Made by a program: the position numbers and the translations under genes
In this document: in pieces, positions 15,295 through 16,331 of the stretch
Numbering within the stretch: the first letter of the stretch is position 1
Layout of the letters: each line of letters starts with the position of its first letter
Assembly: GCA_003533545.1 (NCBI GenBank)
Contig: DQEK01000300.1
Span: 1 to 16,331 of the forward strand
Direction: 5' to 3'
DNA from: Acidobacteriota bacterium
GTDB lineage: Bacteria > Acidobacteriota > Vicinamibacteria > Vicinamibacterales > UBA8438
Length of the DNA: 16,331 nt
Notes under the pieces: model-generated
What the model saw: only the letters and a program-made list of their open reading frames with translations
What the model was told of the DNA's origin: nothing
Databases searched by the model: none

Positions 15295-16331
15295 ATGACC
15301 GTGCCGATACTCCGTGTTCTCGTGTTCGTCGCCGCACTTCTACTGCAGCCTGTCGTGTCGTGGGCGCAAGGCGGGACCGTCGACGGCGAGTGGCGTTTCT
15401 ACAACGGGGACGCCGGCAGCACACGATATGCGCCTTTTGACCAGATCAACCCTGACACCGTTAAGGATTTATCGATCGCGTGGCGTTGGACGCCGGAGCA
15501 CGATGGGCCACGTCCTGAGACCAACTATCAGGTGACGCCGCTCATGGTGGGCGGGGTCCTCTACGTCACAGCTGGTGCTGAGCGCGACGTAGTTGCGCTC
15601 GATGCTAAGACCGGCGAGACGCGGTGGGTGTGGAGTTACAACGAGGGAGCTCGGGGCGAGGCCGCCCCACGCAAGAATCATCGCGGTGTGTCGTACTGGA
15701 CTGACGGTAGCGAAGAACGCATTGTCTACATCACTCCTGGCTACAACCTGATTTCTCTCGATGCGAGAACAGGGCGACCGGACCCGCGGTTTGGTCTAGA
15801 GGGAGTCGTCGATCTCTTCGACGGTCTTGATAGGCCGAGGCCACGGCCTGGCGCCATCGGGTCGACTTCGCCGCCGATCATCGTCAAGGACGTTATCGTG
15901 GTTGGCTCAGCGCAGCCGGCCTTTGCTCCGTCTAGGGAGAACATCGCTGGATTTGTCCGTGGGTACGACGTGAAAACAGGCGAACGACGTTGGATCTTTC
16001 ACACTATCCCCGTGGCGGGTGAGTTCGGCAACGATACGTGGGAGGAGGACTCCTGGAAATACACTGGCAACACCGGTGTGTGGGCTCCGATGTCGGCCGA
16101 CATGGAGTTGGGGTACGTCTATCTGCCGATCGAAACCGCGACCAATGACACCTACGGCGGCGACCGGCCTGGAGACAACCTGTTTGCCGAAAGTCTTGTG
16201 TGTCTCGACGCTGCTACCGGCGAGCGCATCTGGCACTTCCAGTTCGTGCATCATGGGGTTTGGGACTGGGACACGCCGAACGCGCCGATATTGCTAGATG
16301 TCACAGTCGATGGCCGCCCCATTAGGGCAAT
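15295..16331 (+). CDS. Secreted PQQ-dependent dehydrogenase (glucose-dehydrogenase-like quinoprotein), N-terminal part
   Basis: The frame is open from ATG 15295 to the right edge: 345 codons without a stop. The signal peptide MTVPILRVLVFVAALLLQPV ends at WAQ (about 25). Mature sequence then has EWRFYNGDAGSTRYAPFDQI, LSIAWRWTPE and NYQVTPLMVGGVLYV, the standard opening of a PQQ propeller. Blade motifs LDAKTGETRWVW, LDARTGRPDPRFG, YDVKTGERRWIFH and LDAATGERIWHFQ follow. NHRGVSYW (128-135) and VHHGVWDWD (318-326) are hallmarks of membrane/periplasmic quinoprotein sugar and alcohol dehydrogenases. These oxidise a sugar or alcohol and pass electrons to quinone or cytochrome c. The C-terminal half, which would show the substrate class and any fused cytochrome, is outside the window. 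It lies 33 nt after the aldolase-like gene and is probably co-transcribed with it. A PQQ supply is implied, but no biosynthesis gene is visible here. Confidence 0.93.
   Translation, partial: MTVPILRVLVFVAALLLQPVVSWAQGGTVDGEWRFYNGDAGSTRYAPFDQINPDTVKDLSIAWRWTPEHDGPRPETNYQVTPLMVGGVLYVTAGAERDVVALDAKTGETRWVWSYNEGARGEAAPRKNHRGVSYWTDGSEERIVYITPGYNLISLDARTGRPDPRFGLEGVVDLFDGLDRPRPRPGAIGSTSPPIIVKDVIVVGSAQPAFAPSRENIAGFVRGYDVKTGERRWIFHTIPVAGEFGNDTWEEDSWKYTGNTGVWAPMSADMELGYVYLPIETATNDTYGGDRPGDNLFAESLVCLDAATGERIWHFQFVHHGVWDWDTPNAPILLDVTVDGRPIRA

Overview
The window looks like a chromosomal piece of an acidobacterium, probably of the Vicinamibacteria / subdivision 6 type, or a planctomycete-like relative. 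This is inferred from family content: a paired DUF1592 cytochrome-domain protein and Tat-exported DUF1552 protein, PQQ-type beta-propellers, a secreted ankyrin protein, and an exported protein family starting with a GQPDLQGTW-type motif. G+C content is moderately high and coding density is high. I saw no tRNA, rRNA, CRISPR array, transposase or phage gene.

Left part (1-6945, all + strand): a possible C-terminal scrap of a gene cut by the left edge; a membrane-anchored or secreted propeller-like protein (314-1291); an outer-membrane beta-barrel of the MetA-pathway/transporter family (1407-2282); an exported acidobacterial hypothetical (2393-3406); an M3 zinc oligopeptidase with a lipoprotein-type signal (3554-5704); and rmuC (5848-6945).

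Middle part (7015-12718, all - strand, converging on rmuC). In transcription order it reads: a di-c-heme-motif DUF1587/1592/1588/1585 protein; a Tat-signal DUF1552 protein that overlaps it by 4 nt; then, after 178 nt, an exported PQQ-like (BamB-type) propeller; then, after 55 nt, a small cytosolic GYD-domain protein. The first two are clearly translationally coupled. Whether the last two share their transcript is not visible.

Right part (12815-16331, + strand), divergent from the DUF1592 gene across 96 nt: an exported ankyrin-repeat protein, an exported HpcH/HpaI-aldolase-fold protein whose usual Glu-His active-site pair reads Gln-Tyr, and the first 345 codons of a secreted PQQ-dependent dehydrogenase running off the right edge.

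Most products carry export signals; the exceptions are RmuC (membrane-anchored, cytoplasmic domain), the GYD protein and the unassignable left-edge scrap. The divergent locus around 12.7 kb combines c-type heme motifs, PQQ propellers, an aldolase fold and an ankyrin scaffold, all predicted periplasmic or outer. It could be an extracytoplasmic oxidative catabolic or electron-transfer module of unknown substrate. That is an inference from co-location, not a demonstrated system.
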